Source: Mantis religiosa | Lineage: Eukaryota > Arthropoda > Insecta > Mantodea > Mantidae | Length of the DNA stretch: 64,000 nucleotides | NCBI GenBank assembly: GCA_030765055.1 | Contig: CM060947.1 | Span: 64,758,656 to 64,822,655, forward strand | Direction: 5' to 3' | In this document: positions 1 through 10,897 of the stretch, in pieces | Layout: every line of letters begins with the position of its first letter | Numbering within the stretch: position 1 is the first letter of the stretch | Made by a program: the position numbers and the translations under genes | Notes under the pieces: model-generated | What the model saw: only the letters and a program-made list of their open reading frames with translations | The model's database searches: none | What the model was told of the DNA's origin: nothing

Positions 1-135
1 AGTAATATAGCGGATTAATCTCGGGGTAGTGTTAGGATTGGACTTAGGATTAATACAGAGGGTATTCGGCACAGCCTCCAGGTGGGTCATTCCCGGGAGC
101 AAGGATGAGGCGAGAGGATACAGAGCGGTCGTCAC
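1..135 (-). repeat. 3' part of a tRNA-derived SINE (family B), cut by the window edge
   Basis: Read on the minus strand, this matches the 3' body of the SINE at 49701-50070: both carry the phrase CTCTCGCCTCATCCTT followed by a short CCC-rich stretch and then TAATCCTAAG. No tRNA head is visible here, so only the 3' part is in the window. Assignment rests on my alignment by eye of the two copies. Confidence 0.55.
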
Positions 136-164
136 AAGGAGAGAGGTCAGTGCAGAGGGCAGGA

Positions 165-362
165 TCCCTACATTTTACTTAGAAGGAAACCTAACCCAGT
201 AGGCCAGGGTAACGGGCATTCACACTCTATTTGTGCTTCCATACTGTATAAAAAATGAGGAATAGTACTGGCCAAGGAAAAATTCCCATTCTCTAGCCGG
301 ATTCCAAATCCGGGACCTTGATATTTGGAGGTTAGCATGCTAACCACCAGACCAGCAGATTG
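165..362 (-). repeat. tRNA-derived SINE-like copy
   Basis: On the minus strand a tRNA-like head (about 355 down to 288) shows a box-A-like TGGTCTGGTGGTTAGCATG and a degraded box B (GGATTTGGAATCC). A body of about 120 bp follows. The acceptor stem does not close, so this is a SINE or tRNA relic and not a functional tRNA gene. Its family is not settled; no second full copy is seen in the window. Confidence 0.45.
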
Positions 363-1639
363 CTTGATTTTGCATCTGTAATGGAGTATGCAATGCAGCT
401 TTTTATGGAACACCTTATCTCATTTAAGATGAAACATACAGGAAAATGAAGATTCATAAGAAAAATAATAATTTGAGGCGCTGAGAACCATAAGAGCCCA
501 AAGCACAGGTACATAGTCATGAGCAAAATAGATGTTTGTTAAAATCAAAATTTCCATTATGAATTGTTACTTGCGAACGTGATGTAACAAGTAAATTATG
601 TTGGTAACACTGGATAAAAATTGAAGAGCCAGAGCAAACAAAATGACTCACTGTGCTTTACGCCCATATGTAACTGAATACTAGGAAAACCTGGCAAGAC
701 AGTTTCTCAAGCGTATTAAATCAAAGAAGGCTTAAACACAGCTAGAGCTGTTTGACTACAAGGTTGTATATATGCTAAAGTCTCAAAGTCGACGATGTTG
801 TGCTTTAGTCCTTACAGGTCTAAGTGCTTCATTTGTATATCTTATAACAATCGAAAGAAAATAGCAAAATTGTATACACGTAATGCATTAGACATCTTGA
901 AAACAATTCTCAGTAGAGTTAGTCGAATTAATGTAGAAGCATGTTTAAGATAAAACAACATGAAAGTAAGTTATTGAATTAATTTAACAGAGGATAAAAT
1001 TTCCGCCGACGAGAAATGAAGACCGACAGCTTCAGGTAGTGCAAATTACTTAGATCATTAAGAGCGAGAGTTTCTCTTGCCTGGCCGAAGCCGAACAACG
1101 GCTCATTTGCAACTCGTGGTAGTTGTGACAGTAACCCAATGGTTTCTCTTGCAGGGAGTTTAATCGGGATCCTCGGGAACTTGGAGAGTCTTAATCCATC
1201 TCCTTGAACTGCCACTCCATCATGATGAATACTCGCTCGCCTTCCTTCATGTCAACGAAAGGCGTTTCCCTCGGGAACTCTTCTCTCCTACAATTTTACG
1301 TCATTAGAAATGTACCAGTCCAGCGGCAGATCTGTCCTCCCAGATTGCTTTTCTTTCTCCCACAGTTGAACTGAACGCTTGCAATCCACTTTTCATTTCC
1401 TCCAACTGCCTGCTTATGAGACATGCCATAAACAATTCCTTTACTTCTTTATCAAAATGATATTGTGAGTAAAGAATTAAAAATATGGTGTGCAACAAAC
1501 CCATCCACGTCTTTCTTTAACAGTTTTGTTTCCGTAAACACTCTGCAGGTTGGTTACTCCAAAGCCTACTTTCCTATGCAGTTGTTTCTAAAAGGGAGAT
1601 GCTGCAGTAACGAATAGCTTTATAGTTGGCGTTAACATG
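363..1639. other. AT-rich DNA, nothing recognised
   Basis: Only short open frames without family motifs on either strand. No repeat shared with the rest of the window was noticed. Confidence 0.6.
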
Positions 1640-1860
1640 TGAGACTCGCATACCGGTTTGATTCCTCTCGTCTGCCCCTTTCATCGTTTTCGGTGGTTGG
1701 TAGGTCAATGCTGCCATGGTTTCTCATTTACAGCAATTTTCCTTCCACCATTTTCGATTCCTTTCCGTATGATTTTCAAGCTTCAGGTGTACTTCTAGGT
1801 TTCATGGAGCATGTTGGTGGTAGATAAATGGCGCGGGTGCTTGCTCAAAGAAAGTGGTAC
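1640..1860 (+). repeat. SINE fragment (family E)
   Basis: Contains a degenerate box B (GGTTTGATTCCTC) near 1656 and then a body with GTTGGTAGGTCAATGCTGCC. That body resembles 30770-30830 (GTTGGTAAGTAAATGCTGCT) and, less closely, the SINE at 15186. The small open frame at 1639-1827 lies wholly inside this repeat and is not treated as a gene. Confidence 0.45.
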
Positions 1861-3994
1861 TCTCTCAGACAGCAGAAAGCTAGACTAAAGATTGTTCTCT
1901 TTTTATCTTTGAGTAATGATTCGCACACAGTCACTTTAAGTGCGTTCGTTTTCTTATCCAGGGAGTTTTAAAGCATCTATTATTGATGAAACATATATAC
2001 AGAACGTTTCTATGAAGCACAACTACTTTTTGCAACGGCAGCTGAGAAAGGGGATACTCTGCTAGCTTTATGATGCTGAATTTGACTAGCATTAAGTTGA
2101 AATAAAACGAGTTATACTCACGTAGGACCTTTACTTAAACATACTTGCTCTTTGATTTAGAGCTATGCTGTAGGGGGCTGGAGCGTTGTGCTTCAGTTTC
2201 CTTCCAATGAATGTCCAAGGGTTCGATTCTACTTGTGCCGTTTAGGATTTTATATCCCCGGTAAAGAATTTGAAGAACTGCAGTAGCTACCAAATGCCCG
2301 TCTGTAGAAGCCGATGTTCCCTCTCGGGATGCCGAGATGCTGACCACATCCTTGAATTGTGAACAAGATTTCACGTACATCTCTCTTAACTTTTGTGGCA
2401 ACAGGTTACTGTTCACACTGAACGCTTTTCCCTAATTTTTGGGGGTGTAAGTTCAATGTCACTGCTATTAGTGTCAGATATTTTGATATTTTTCTAAACT
2501 GGCGCTAGTACCTTTATCGATCGAAACGAGAATAATGAAAACTTACGCTTTCACAATGTTACGTGGTCATATCCAATTGGCCTAATACCAATACTTTAAT
2601 TATCAGAGGTGTACTTTAATATGACCCATTAAAGTACTGCTACCAGTCGTATAAATACTTAAGTTTGGCATGGTAGAGCTTAAAATAATAGAAACAAAAT
2701 AGAAGAAACAGTATAGGTTTTTATTACTTGGAAGAAAATGTTGATCTGTTTATAGACAAATTAGCATTTATTATGGATCACTACAGAGTTTGCAGTTTTG
2801 CAAATAAAGAGAACTAAAAAGCACTGAAAAGTACAGCGTTTATAACTACTTAAGTAATTTTCATTTTCTGTTTTATTTAAACGTGCATATGAATAAATTG
2901 TATGATTTTTGAGCGTCCAATCTCTAATATCAAATGTATATACTGATTCAATTTCCTGTAAAAGTCGAACGCTGCTAAAACGTAGATTCGGTATCTCATA
3001 ATGCGAGATTCTCTTATTCGTTCTCTCTCTCTCTGAAAATAACATTCCTTATTATTTGATTTCCGTTCACGCTTATTGTAATCACACTTTTGCATCCATC
3101 GGACCAGGAGAACTACATATTGGCCAGATATCAACTATCGCACATTTTTATGGGAATATAAAATATACACCCAATTATAAATAGAATATTTTATGCATGA
3201 ACTCAAAATATGAATAGAGTTATAAATGCTATGCTTTAAAAATAAATGAACCTGGAATTTCCATACTAACGAAGTTCGTGATAACTGAGAGTGTATGTTC
3301 AATTATACATATTTTGCATATTTATTGGGTTTAAGGTGTGTTATTTATGTTGTTTTTGATCTAGGAATACATATATCCCCTAATATAACTTTCTTTTGTT
3401 TCAGGTAAGAATCCTAGCTCACGTTTTGGATATGAAGGTAGGAATGTATTTTCAAATATTCACACTCACATTTTAACATTGCTTTAATATTCATAGTCTA
3501 CCTTTTCACATAATGCAGTGAATAATTCGAGCCACCAACGAAACCTATGTGCTTTCCTGCTCGGTTTCCTTAATTTGTTACCCGTGCTTTTTCATTTCCA
3601 TTTTAACCTACTTCATTTTGATTCATAACGCACAGAGCAAGAGACATCATTCTGTGCACCATACGCGTTCAACTTGACTGCACTGTCATAGCTGTTCTAT
3701 TTGCTAGGTCCACTGTGGCACACATAATACCACTCATAAGAACAATCGGCATAGATGTAAGTTTTCGGTATTTCAGAATAAAATCTCAAATGCATTCAAC
3801 GTTTAGTCCATAAGCTCTGAACTATTTTCTCCAAGATATATAGTGCATAGGTAACAGCTGGTTCATTGAATTTCACTGTCCTTGTTAATTTTGCTTTATC
3901 GAGTAGTACAAACATAATTCTTATGTAGTGTTTTATGTATCGCCAGGTTGTGACGATTTTGGAAGAAGTTTTCATTTAGGTTCGTTAAATTTGG
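1861..3994. other. AT-rich DNA, nothing recognised
   Basis: No coding or repeat family recognised. A short (CT)n run sits near 3020-3035. Overlapping open frames at 2761-3134 on the minus strand show no domain motif. Confidence 0.55.
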
Positions 3995-4504
3995 TTTTAT
4001 GGACTATATTCTAAATGAATGGAAGGTTTTTAGTAGACCCAGGAATCAAAATAAAAGAAAATATTTATATTAATACCCTGCTGTTTGCGGATGACCAAAT
4101 ATTGATTCATCGGAATCAAAATCAACTGGAAAAATCAATGTATATTCTAAATAATATAGTAAAAAAGTATAATTTTAAAATAAGAAGAAAAACAAAAATT
4201 ATGGCTTTTAAAGGAAATTATAATGTACGATCAAAAATTGTTTTAGGAAATTGTATTTTAGAACAAATATCGAGTTTTAAATATTGTCACCCGAACGTCG
4301 GAACTCCCGATAGAACCGGCCGGCAGTAGGGCCAGAGGGGAAACATTCAGATCACGCCTACCCATTTGTCTCGTGTCACTATCTGAAGGGATGATTAGGA
4401 GAGCGGCGCGAGCCTTGTAGCGTCTTTTTCCCCTACCCCCAGACGCCTCGAAACCTCGGAATAATTGTGCGAGCCGCGATCCTTCCAGAAACGGCGATCT
4501 TCCC

Positions 4505-4539
4505 TATATAAGGCCTGTAGTTGGCGAGTCAGCTCAGTT
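4505..4539 (+). promoter_or_regulatory. Core promoter of the solo LTR (TATA plus initiator)
   Basis: TATATAA at 4505-4511 is followed by TCAGTT at 4534-4539, so the initiator A lies about 31 bp downstream of the TATA start, the usual arthropod spacing. The related LTR at 39723-40164 has TATAAAA and TCAGTC on the minus strand at matching places, which supports a real U3/R boundary. Confidence 0.6.
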
Positions 4540-4724
4540 CTTGGCGAGCAGCCGTGAGGAGCGCCGAATGAGTGAACGGACCGGAAGACTGTGTACGTGC
4601 ATCAGAGGAGTTGTACGTAATTGGAGTGTAGAGTGGACCTCTGACAGACGAACTGACGAATTGTAATTGTGTGCATTACTTAATTCTGTGTAATCGGCAA
4701 GAGTTCCAACTGTAATTCGGTGGA

Positions 4725-4730
4725 AATAAA
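4725..4730 (+). terminator. Polyadenylation signal AATAAA in the solo LTR
   Basis: AATAAA lies about 190 bp after the initiator and 56 bp before the LTR end, as expected for R/U5. The second copy has AATAAG here. Confidence 0.5.
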
Positions 4731-5275
4731 GAACATTTAGAGTTTGTGCAATTGGACTTTTAATTTCACGAACCCACAAAGTCTCAATATTGAGGATGTA
4801 ACATAAGTTTTAGAAATAATGCTGATATAGTAGAAAGAGTAAACAAATTCCGAGCAATATGTGGGACAATCCAAAGAACTTCTAAAAATAGAGTGAGAAG
4901 GGATACAAAAATGAAAATGTATAAAGCAATGGCTATTCAAGCTTTACTATATGGGAGCGAAACCTAGGTGCCAACACAAATGGATTTAAATAAAATACAG
5001 ACTGCAGAAATGAAAATTTTAAGAAGTGTTATAGGTTGTACACTATTGGACAAAATAAGAAATGGGGATATTAGAAAGGAATTAGAAATCGAACCAATCC
5101 ATGGCAAAATATCAGAACGAAGACAACGATTGCATGAACATATATTAAGAATGGAGGATGGAAGATATCCAAATGTAGTACTAAACTATAATCCAAAAGA
5201 AGAAGAGACAGAGGACGACCCAGGAAACGCTGGAGAGATCTATGAAGCCGGAACGGGTGATATGCCCAAACCATG

Positions 5276-5363
5276 AAGTGAAGAAGAAGAAGAAGAAGAA
5301 GAAGAAGAAGAAGAAGAAGAAGAAGAAGAAGAAGAAGAAGAAGAAGAAGAAGAAGAAGAAGAA
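5276..5363 (+). repeat. (AAG)n microsatellite at the LINE 3' end
   Basis: About 29 AAG units follow directly on the ORF2 C-terminus. The related LINE tail at 35600-35960 also ends in AAG-rich DNA, so this is probably the element's own 3' tail, since expanded. Confidence 0.9.
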
Positions 5364-5896
5364 CTAATTAGTTTTTAAGTTAATTTAAAGCACTAATTCC
5401 CAGCTGTAACAATATGACTCTTATCCCAAGGTATCCTTTCGGACACATTTTCTCTCCTCCTCAACAAATGATTTGCAATGCAAAATAAATTATTGGATTT
5501 CTTTTAAATATATTGATTTTATATCTTGATTAAATTGACACAAAACTTTATAACACAAATAAACTTAAAGTCTTCCCAGTGTATTCACTCTCTTAGCTTC
5601 CTTTTTCTGCGATGATCAAGCTAAAGCTTTTACGTCCATTCTCTAAGAAAGTCAAACTTGAAGTCCTCGCGTCCTTGTATGAGGATTACTGATTTTCTTC
5701 CCCATAGCAACCACACGTTTCTTTAAGGCTATGTCATTCGTGGCAACCTAAACAAATATGTTATTTATTTCCACAAATTCAATTTATAAAAATAATTTAA
5801 ACAATTTAAACAATTCGAACATTCTTTAAATAAATTTAAAACAATTAAGCAATATTTATTTTCTCTTTCGAGACTGAATTCAAAACATCCCTAATT
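5364..5896. other. AT-rich DNA, nothing recognised
   Basis: No supported gene or repeat. Confidence 0.6.
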
Positions 5897-6154
5897 CCCG
5901 CCAGCCTCGCTAGCATGTGTGAATAGATCGCAGCGTGTCTGCCTCACGTTCAAGAGGACCCGAGTTCGAATCTCGGTCAGGGTGAGTTACCTGGATAAGG
6001 TTTTTCCAGGGTTTTCCCTTATCCTGAAAGACCAAATTCGGGTAACTCTAAGCTCTAAGGGCCATAGGCTCATTCGAGCATCATTTCACCCATTCCATTC
6101 AACGTCCGATATGACTTAACGTTGGAGGAGACGTAAAATTACAACAACAAAAAA
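5897..6154 (+). repeat. tRNA-derived SINE, family A (copy 1)
   Basis: The diagnostic box-B region is GAGTTCGAATCTCGGTCAGG, followed by the body GTGAGTTACCTGGATAAGG and the 3' phrase GACTTAACGTTGGAGGA, ending in an A-rich tail. Seven copies of this family occur in the window. The head is disturbed by about 15 extra bases between the A-box part and GTCTGCCTCACG. The open frame at 5919-6119 is just this SINE. Confidence 0.85.
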
Positions 6155-6322
6155 GCATGTGTGCCTCACGTTCAAGAGGTCCCAAGTTCGAAACATTGAT
6201 AAGGGTTTTACCAGGGTTTTCCCTTATCCTTCAAGACGAATGTCGGGTAGCTCTAAGCTGCATGGACCCTGGACTCATTTGAGCACCATTTCATTTGGGG
6301 CGGACGTAAATTACAAAAAAAA
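6155..6322 (+). repeat. tRNA-derived SINE, family A (copy 2, 5'-truncated)
   Basis: Starts directly after the A-tail of the previous copy at GCATGTGTGCCTCACG, lacks the first part of the tRNA head and about 15 bp of the box-B/body junction, and ends in a run of eight A. The copies form a head-to-tail pair. The octamer GCATGTGT also occurs at 5913-5920. Confidence 0.8.
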
Positions 6323-6503
6323 GGCCCTAATGCGCGACTTCACCAATGGATGTTAAGACTTAACACGGCTGTTAGCCTATTTAGCAATAATTATAACAAA
6401 CATTACATTACACCAAGGTGAATTACCTTAAAACTCATGATTAACCTCTTGTTAAGCTAACAAGTCATATTTCTGTTGTTAAGTCGTAACAATTGTAGAA
6501 TTG

Positions 6504-6915
6504 AAAGGGCTCGTGGCATTGAATTCTTCAGTCTGGCTCTACCCTCTCATAGCGCGTCCTACACAAGGCTAGTGTGAAAGAACAATCAATTGCCATTAAT
6601 TGTACCTAATAGTGGTCCAAACTAAAATCCCGGGCCTTAAAGTACTTACAGCATAGTAAGTCGCCATTAAGGTAGTTGTCTCATGTGTTTATGGGAACTC
6701 CTAGTGGTTTACCGGGAAAAACACGAGTCAGTTGGAGAATTTAATGTCATGTCGGCATGTTGGCCATAGTAGCTCAAATGGTTAGAGCGGCTGGACGGAA
6801 ACCAGAAGATTCGTGGTTCAATTCCCGGCTATGGCATTGAATTTTTCACTCTGGCTCAAACCTTTCATAGCGCGTCCTACACACGGCTAGTGTGAAAGAA
6901 CAATAAATTTCCATT
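6504..6915 (+). repeat. Composite tRNA-SINE (family C) inserted in Harbinger
   Basis: A 412-bp insert flanked by the 13-bp direct repeat AATTGTAGAATTG (6491-6503 and 6916-6928). Its order is tail, spacer, tRNA-like head, tail; the two tails (from about 6515 and about 6835, each with CATAGCGCGTCCTACACA and GGCTAGTGTGAAAGAACAAT) are about 320 bp apart. So it is about 1.3 units of a tandem repeat that moved as one piece. The same family forms an array at 24850-25400. Confidence 0.75.
6763..6836 (+). ncRNA. tRNA-like head of the family C SINE
   Basis: A 74-nt tRNA-like unit whose acceptor ends pair perfectly (GCCATAG with CTATGGC), with A-box-like TAGCTCAAATGGTTAGAG and B box GGTTCAATTCC. The T stem is poor and a normal anticodon loop cannot be placed, so it is read as a pol III promoter of a SINE, not a working tRNA. 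Confidence 0.55.
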
Positions 6916-7200
6916 AATTGTAGAATTGTCAAGATGGCGGTAGTGAATGCAGCTTCTGACGTCAATTTGCTATATTTAAGGCCGTCTAAATGGCATTCGT
7001 AATAGAGAACGCCCTATGAGGAGAAATGATTTCGAGGAGCTTTAGGAGGTATAGACAGTCGAAAGAGGTTGTTATGAAGGTTACCGAAGGTTACAAGAGA
7101 GGTTAGAACATGCATCGAATTTGAGTATGTCGATATCGCCATACCTTCAAGTATTAATAACTTTACGATTTTACAGTTCACGTAATTCTGTGGATAATGC

Positions 7201-7941
7201 TGTTAAAAATAGCCAAAACAGAGTCCATATTGAAGTTTTGGGAAAAACAGTTGAAGAGAGCAATGTGGTATTACATAGAGTATTGCATGCCCACTGACAC
7301 TGACGTACGCATAGTGTCCGTTGAACATTTTAGTAATTTGGCTTTTGATGAATGGAGTGACGGGTAGAATGTGAAAATAGGTTTCATTGAAATGTCCATG
7401 CTCTATTGAATATTTCATCCGCTATTTTAAGACTCAATAGAAGCAGTAATACGCTGCTAGGAAGAAAGTAGTACTTGTCATATTAATCAGATATTTCTGA
7501 CAGGCTTTTTACGTATGTAATGATGTATCGTGTATGATGTATGCCTATCTTATGAATTGAGTGAAAGTTATTCATACATGTACTGTGTAAGACCCAGAAA
7601 AAGACCAAATTACCATTTATTATTTGTATATCAGGCATATCAACAATTCTATGGGTTTAGAGCGTACTTGTTTGAACTGCTTTAAAATTGTACTAGAAGA
7701 ATATTCAGTTTTATAATACACCTTCCTTCAGTAACTTAAAACTACATAGTTTTAAGAATTTGTCTCAAAATGTAGTTTCGTGTTTCTGTCTTAACAAACT
7801 GCTCTATAACCTCCTGAAAGTGGTTATATTAACCATAATATTTCAAGGTGCATGCAACATTTTACATCAGTATTGCCGAGTACATAAAAGAATTCTGGTA
7901 ATCAGAAATAAGATTTTAAGGAGAAACAGGAATATATACAT
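7201..7941. other. AT-rich DNA, nothing recognised
   Basis: No supported gene or repeat; the 72-codon frames here carry no motif. Confidence 0.55.
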
Positions 7942-8266
7942 ACTGTCTGCCCAGCACAAGAAGTCAAGAGACCAATGAAGGGGAGGGGGTTTGAACTGTT
8001 AATATGTGCTCTTAGTGGATCTGTTTACTACGAAATGAGTGTATAAGAGTGCATATTAGTCACCCATGTTGCCAGATCTAATGCCGGTTGCAGTACATGC
8101 AGTGATAGGTATTATGTATGGGCGAGTTATGTGACAACACTTGCGTATTTTAAACGAGCTTAGCGTCCTTGTCATACCTGGAAGGCGGGAATAAACACCA
8201 TGCGAACAGCAAAAGTGATGACGTTACACATTCCTCAAGCTTTCCTTCTTGTGCTGGGCAGATAGT
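7942..8266. repeat. Inverted repeat, arms about 21 bp
   Basis: CTGTCTGCCCAGCACAAGAAG at 7942-7962 pairs with its reverse complement at 8246-8266, with one mismatch. The right arm lies inside the mariner that starts near 7977, the left just outside it. Could be a small foldback element or chance duplication; unassigned. Confidence 0.5.
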
Positions 8267-9538
8267 GCACACATTACTGTGTGCGTGCGTGCGCGCACGT
8301 GTGTGTGAATATAACAATCTGGCAGAGGAGGGGATACGAAAGTTGGTACATATTTCCTCTGTACTCCCACGAAGGTTGATTGTCATCTGTCACCTAGTTT
8401 GTTTACAGGGCATCATTTTGTTAGTGCATCTCAAAGGTGTGTTGCGATTTTACAGTGTTTAAAAGTGATGAACAAAGAATCAAATATTGCATTTCAAATA
8501 GTATTTCGTGTGCCGAATCCTTGAAAATGTTTCAGAGAACTTATGGTGAATCGACGTTATCAAAAACACGTGCGTATGAGAGGTGCAGTGGATTCAAATG
8601 TGGTCGAGATGTGGTGGAAAATTTGCCTTGCTTTGGTCGGCCATCAACAGCTTCAACTGAACTGAACTGAACATGGCTAAAGTGAAGGAAATGGTGTCTG
8701 AAAATCATCATTTAGGTGTGAGAGAGATTGACGCTGAACTTTTTTTATCTCATGGATCAATTCGTACCAGTTTATACAATTGTTTGGTCATGACACGTGT
8801 TGCCACTCGATTAGTTCCAAAAGACTTGAACTTTCTGCAAAAACTCAATCGCATAAGGATCGCTGAAGACATCCAGAATGAACCAACTTTGCCACCAAAT
8901 TAATGAAACGCATTGCAACTGGTGATGAGACGTGGATTTACGAGTTTGACACACAAACCAGTCAACCAGCCTTCGAGTGACGCCTTGCAACTGAACCGAA
9001 ACCCAAAAGGGCACGTCAAACTCAATCAAATCTGAAAGCCATGTTGATAGTTTTTTTTCGATTATCGTGGTATAGTTCACTGGGAATTCTTGACAGAAAG
9101 TCAGGTGGTAGAGAAAGGCGATTATCTGAACCCTGTGCGGCGTTTGAGAGAACAAATACGGTGAAAAACCAGATTTGTTGAAAGACCATGATAACATGTC
9201 TATCATTATGAACAAATTTCTGGCCAAAAAGCCAACAAATCACATCGAACAACCAGCGTATTCACCTGATCAGGCTCTACTCTTTCCGAAACTCTAGTTA
9301 CTACTTCGAGGCAGCCGTTTTCAGTCAACAAAGGACGTAAAGAAGAATTCATTGCAAAATCGCATGGTGCCCATTAAACAAACTAGATGACAGAAGACTA
9401 TCAAACTTCGCGTAGGTATAGTGACAACAATAGTTTCAAATTCACTCTTATACGAGATTTTATATAGTCAATTCTTTGTTATATATATTTGGACGTAACA
9501 AACCATACGATATCTGTAAACTTTTTAACTCCCCCTTG
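7977..9538 (+). mobile_element. mariner element, family C
   Basis: The right end, just before TA at 9539, reads on the minus strand CAAGGGGGAGTTAAAAAGTT. The left boundary is a guess: a GGGGAG-containing stretch at about 7980 and a shared GTATAAGAGTG in inverted orientation near each end (8041 and about 9450). Encodes the transposase pseudogene below. About 1.55 kb, a little long for mariner, so the left limit may be wrong. Confidence 0.55.
8437..9420 (+). pseudogene. mariner transposase pseudogene (SETMAR-like DD34D family)
   Basis: A cut-and-paste transposase relic. In order: the N-terminal helix-turn-helix (SISCAESLKMFQ...YGESTLSKTRAYE, 8480-8590), the linker GRPSTAST (about 8638-8661), the second HTH (VKEMVSENHH...RVATRLVPKDLNFL, 8679-8835), and the first catalytic Asp in TGDETWIYEFD (about 8920-8950). 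After that the frame is broken several times; the remaining pieces (FRLSWY near 9055, LREQIR near 9150) still follow mariner order, but the second and third catalytic Asp are only poorly readable. About ten codons are missing between RIRIAED and MKRIATGDE. Dead copy. Confidence 0.85.
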
Positions 9539-9540
9539 TA

Positions 9541-10587
9541 TTAAAAACCGAATCCTGATAGAAGCCTGAATATTTATTTTTAAGCAGGGTATGTTTGATG
9601 TGGCTAATTATGTAATGAAATATCCAGAATTTTAGTTTATATTCTTAAAGACTGCTGTTCGTAAATCTAAGACTATTTAGGTGTAATATTATTGAGTGAA
9701 CTCAAAATACTTTGAACTTCGTTTTATATCTTAAATTTTACCCTAAGGCGTTAGAAATTTATTGCACTTAAGTGAGCTCAAATTATAATAAAATTGTGTG
9801 TTGAAAATTTTTATCTGATACGCTGTGTAACCCGTCAGCTCTTGTATGCTGCGTTGGAGTGCAAGAAAGGCTGAAACAAAGTAATTACTTCTTTAATCCA
9901 ATCACTACCAGGGACGAGCTTGAGGGATATAAAGTATAATAGCATGGCGATTAATGTGCCGAATACAGTTCCAAGTTCTTATTTAGCTCATAGCTAGGTA
10001 AGAAGGAAAGTATATATAAGGAGGTGTTTTTATGTATATTTGAAAATCTCACAAGTTTTTGATGATTCATAATCAATCAACAAGTCGTTACTCTAATACA
10101 AGAAACAAACAGCTTTGTTTTTAATATAATGCCTTTACACAACTTGTAAAACAACATAAATTTCTTTACATGTTTTTTTTTTTCGTTTATTTTACTTTGC
10201 TGAATCTATGTGGTCACATAACGACATATCTGTTAGAGGATAGGTCGTGGCTCAGTGTGTGGTGGACAGTTAGCCTCCTGGGTCTCATTCGTCACGTGTC
10301 CACAGAGGCATATATACCTATAGCAGCTGAATCTCCGCTTCTGTGACGAGCCGATGGCAGCTCTGAACATATTTCCATGAAGAAATCTCTACATCAAAGC
10401 TTCCTGGTTAAGGCTTTCAGGGAGTATGATCTCATAGCTTAAAGGCACCGAATATATCAAGCAAAACCAGAGATCTGTATTTAATCTACACTAAAGCTGA
10501 TTGGCCCCAAAATTTTATTCACAACCAATGAAAATTATAATACTAACCACTTCTTCTAAGGTTTAATTAATGTTGCGTCCTATACGT
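9541..10587. other. AT-rich DNA, nothing recognised
   Basis: No recognised gene. The segment near 10240-10330 is less AT-rich but matches nothing else in the window. Confidence 0.55.
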
Positions 10588-10816
10588 AGGACCGAGTGGG
10601 ACGGCTAAGGCGGTTTCATTTGTGACCCACATTTCGGAGGCCCGGGTTCGATTCCCATGGCCGGCCTACCTCCTGTCCCATGGATATTTTCGGGGTTGTT
10701 CCCGGGTCGCTAGGCGGATAATTACATTCCCCGAATTTTCTGCCCTTCCATTTTATCTCCATTATCATTTTATATGATATATCTTTCAGGATAGAAGTTT
10801 CGGCGGGTATCTCGGC

Positions 10817-10819
<3 letters not shown>

Positions 10820-10893
<74 letters not shown>
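10820..10893. repeat. (TA)n microsatellite at the SINE tail
   Basis: About 37 TA units, starting immediately after the target duplication; it occupies the position of the SINE's 3' tail. Confidence 0.95.

Positions 10894-10897
<4 letters not shown>

Larger units (their letters stand above)
4285..4786 (+). mobile_element. Solo LTR of an LTR retrotransposon (copy 1)
   Basis: A 502-bp sequence begins TGTCACCC and ends GTCTCA (TG...CA ends). It is flanked by the 4-bp direct repeat ATAT (4281-4284 and 4787-4790) and interrupts the LINE reading frame precisely. A second copy in the opposite orientation lies at 39723-40164, also flanked by ATAT. The two share both ends, a TATA box with an arthropod-type initiator, and the 3' stretch with TTGTGCAATTGGAC. 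Internal retroviral genes are absent, which is what recombination between two LTRs leaves behind. A 4-bp duplication of ATAT suits a Ty3/gypsy-type integrase, but that lineage is inferred. Confidence 0.85.
3995..5275 (+). pseudogene. Non-LTR retrotransposon ORF2 fragment (reverse transcriptase palm to C-terminus), split by a solo LTR
   Basis: This encodes part of a LINE polyprotein that would reverse-transcribe its own RNA at the target site. The first piece (3995-4284) carries the catalytic box FADDQ (about 4087-4101) followed by a typical AFKG...RSKIV stretch. It then breaks at 4284 and resumes at 4787-4790. Removing the 502-bp insert and one copy of ATAT restores the same reading frame, with a stop codon where the family usually has Leu in its YLG motif. 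The second piece continues through YGSET, LRS and a basic C-terminal region (4968-5275), then a (AAG)n tail. Another stop lies at about 4965. The 5' end is truncated and the IDY-ILNEWK part (about 4000-4024) is in another frame. The exact clade (RTE-, CR1- or Jockey-like) is not certain; the non-LTR RT identity is firm. Confidence 0.85.
6331..7200 (+). mobile_element. PIF/Harbinger remnant (left end and transposase start), interrupted
   Basis: The left end TGCGCGACTTCACC (6331) follows TAA and matches the termini of the intact Harbinger at 12783-13937. The homology continues to 6503, resumes at 6916 after the inserted SINE, and runs to about 7200, where it stops (right end deleted). From the ATG at 7016 the plus strand encodes the same transposase N-terminus as the other copy (MRRNDFEEL, later QERLEHA and LITLRFY) with a stop after residue 9 and frameshifts. 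Non-functional. Confidence 0.75.

Noticed and set aside
6763..6836. Functional tRNA gene (perfect acceptor pairing)
   Set aside because: T stem is mismatched, no normal anticodon loop, and it is inside a repeated SINE with a target duplication.
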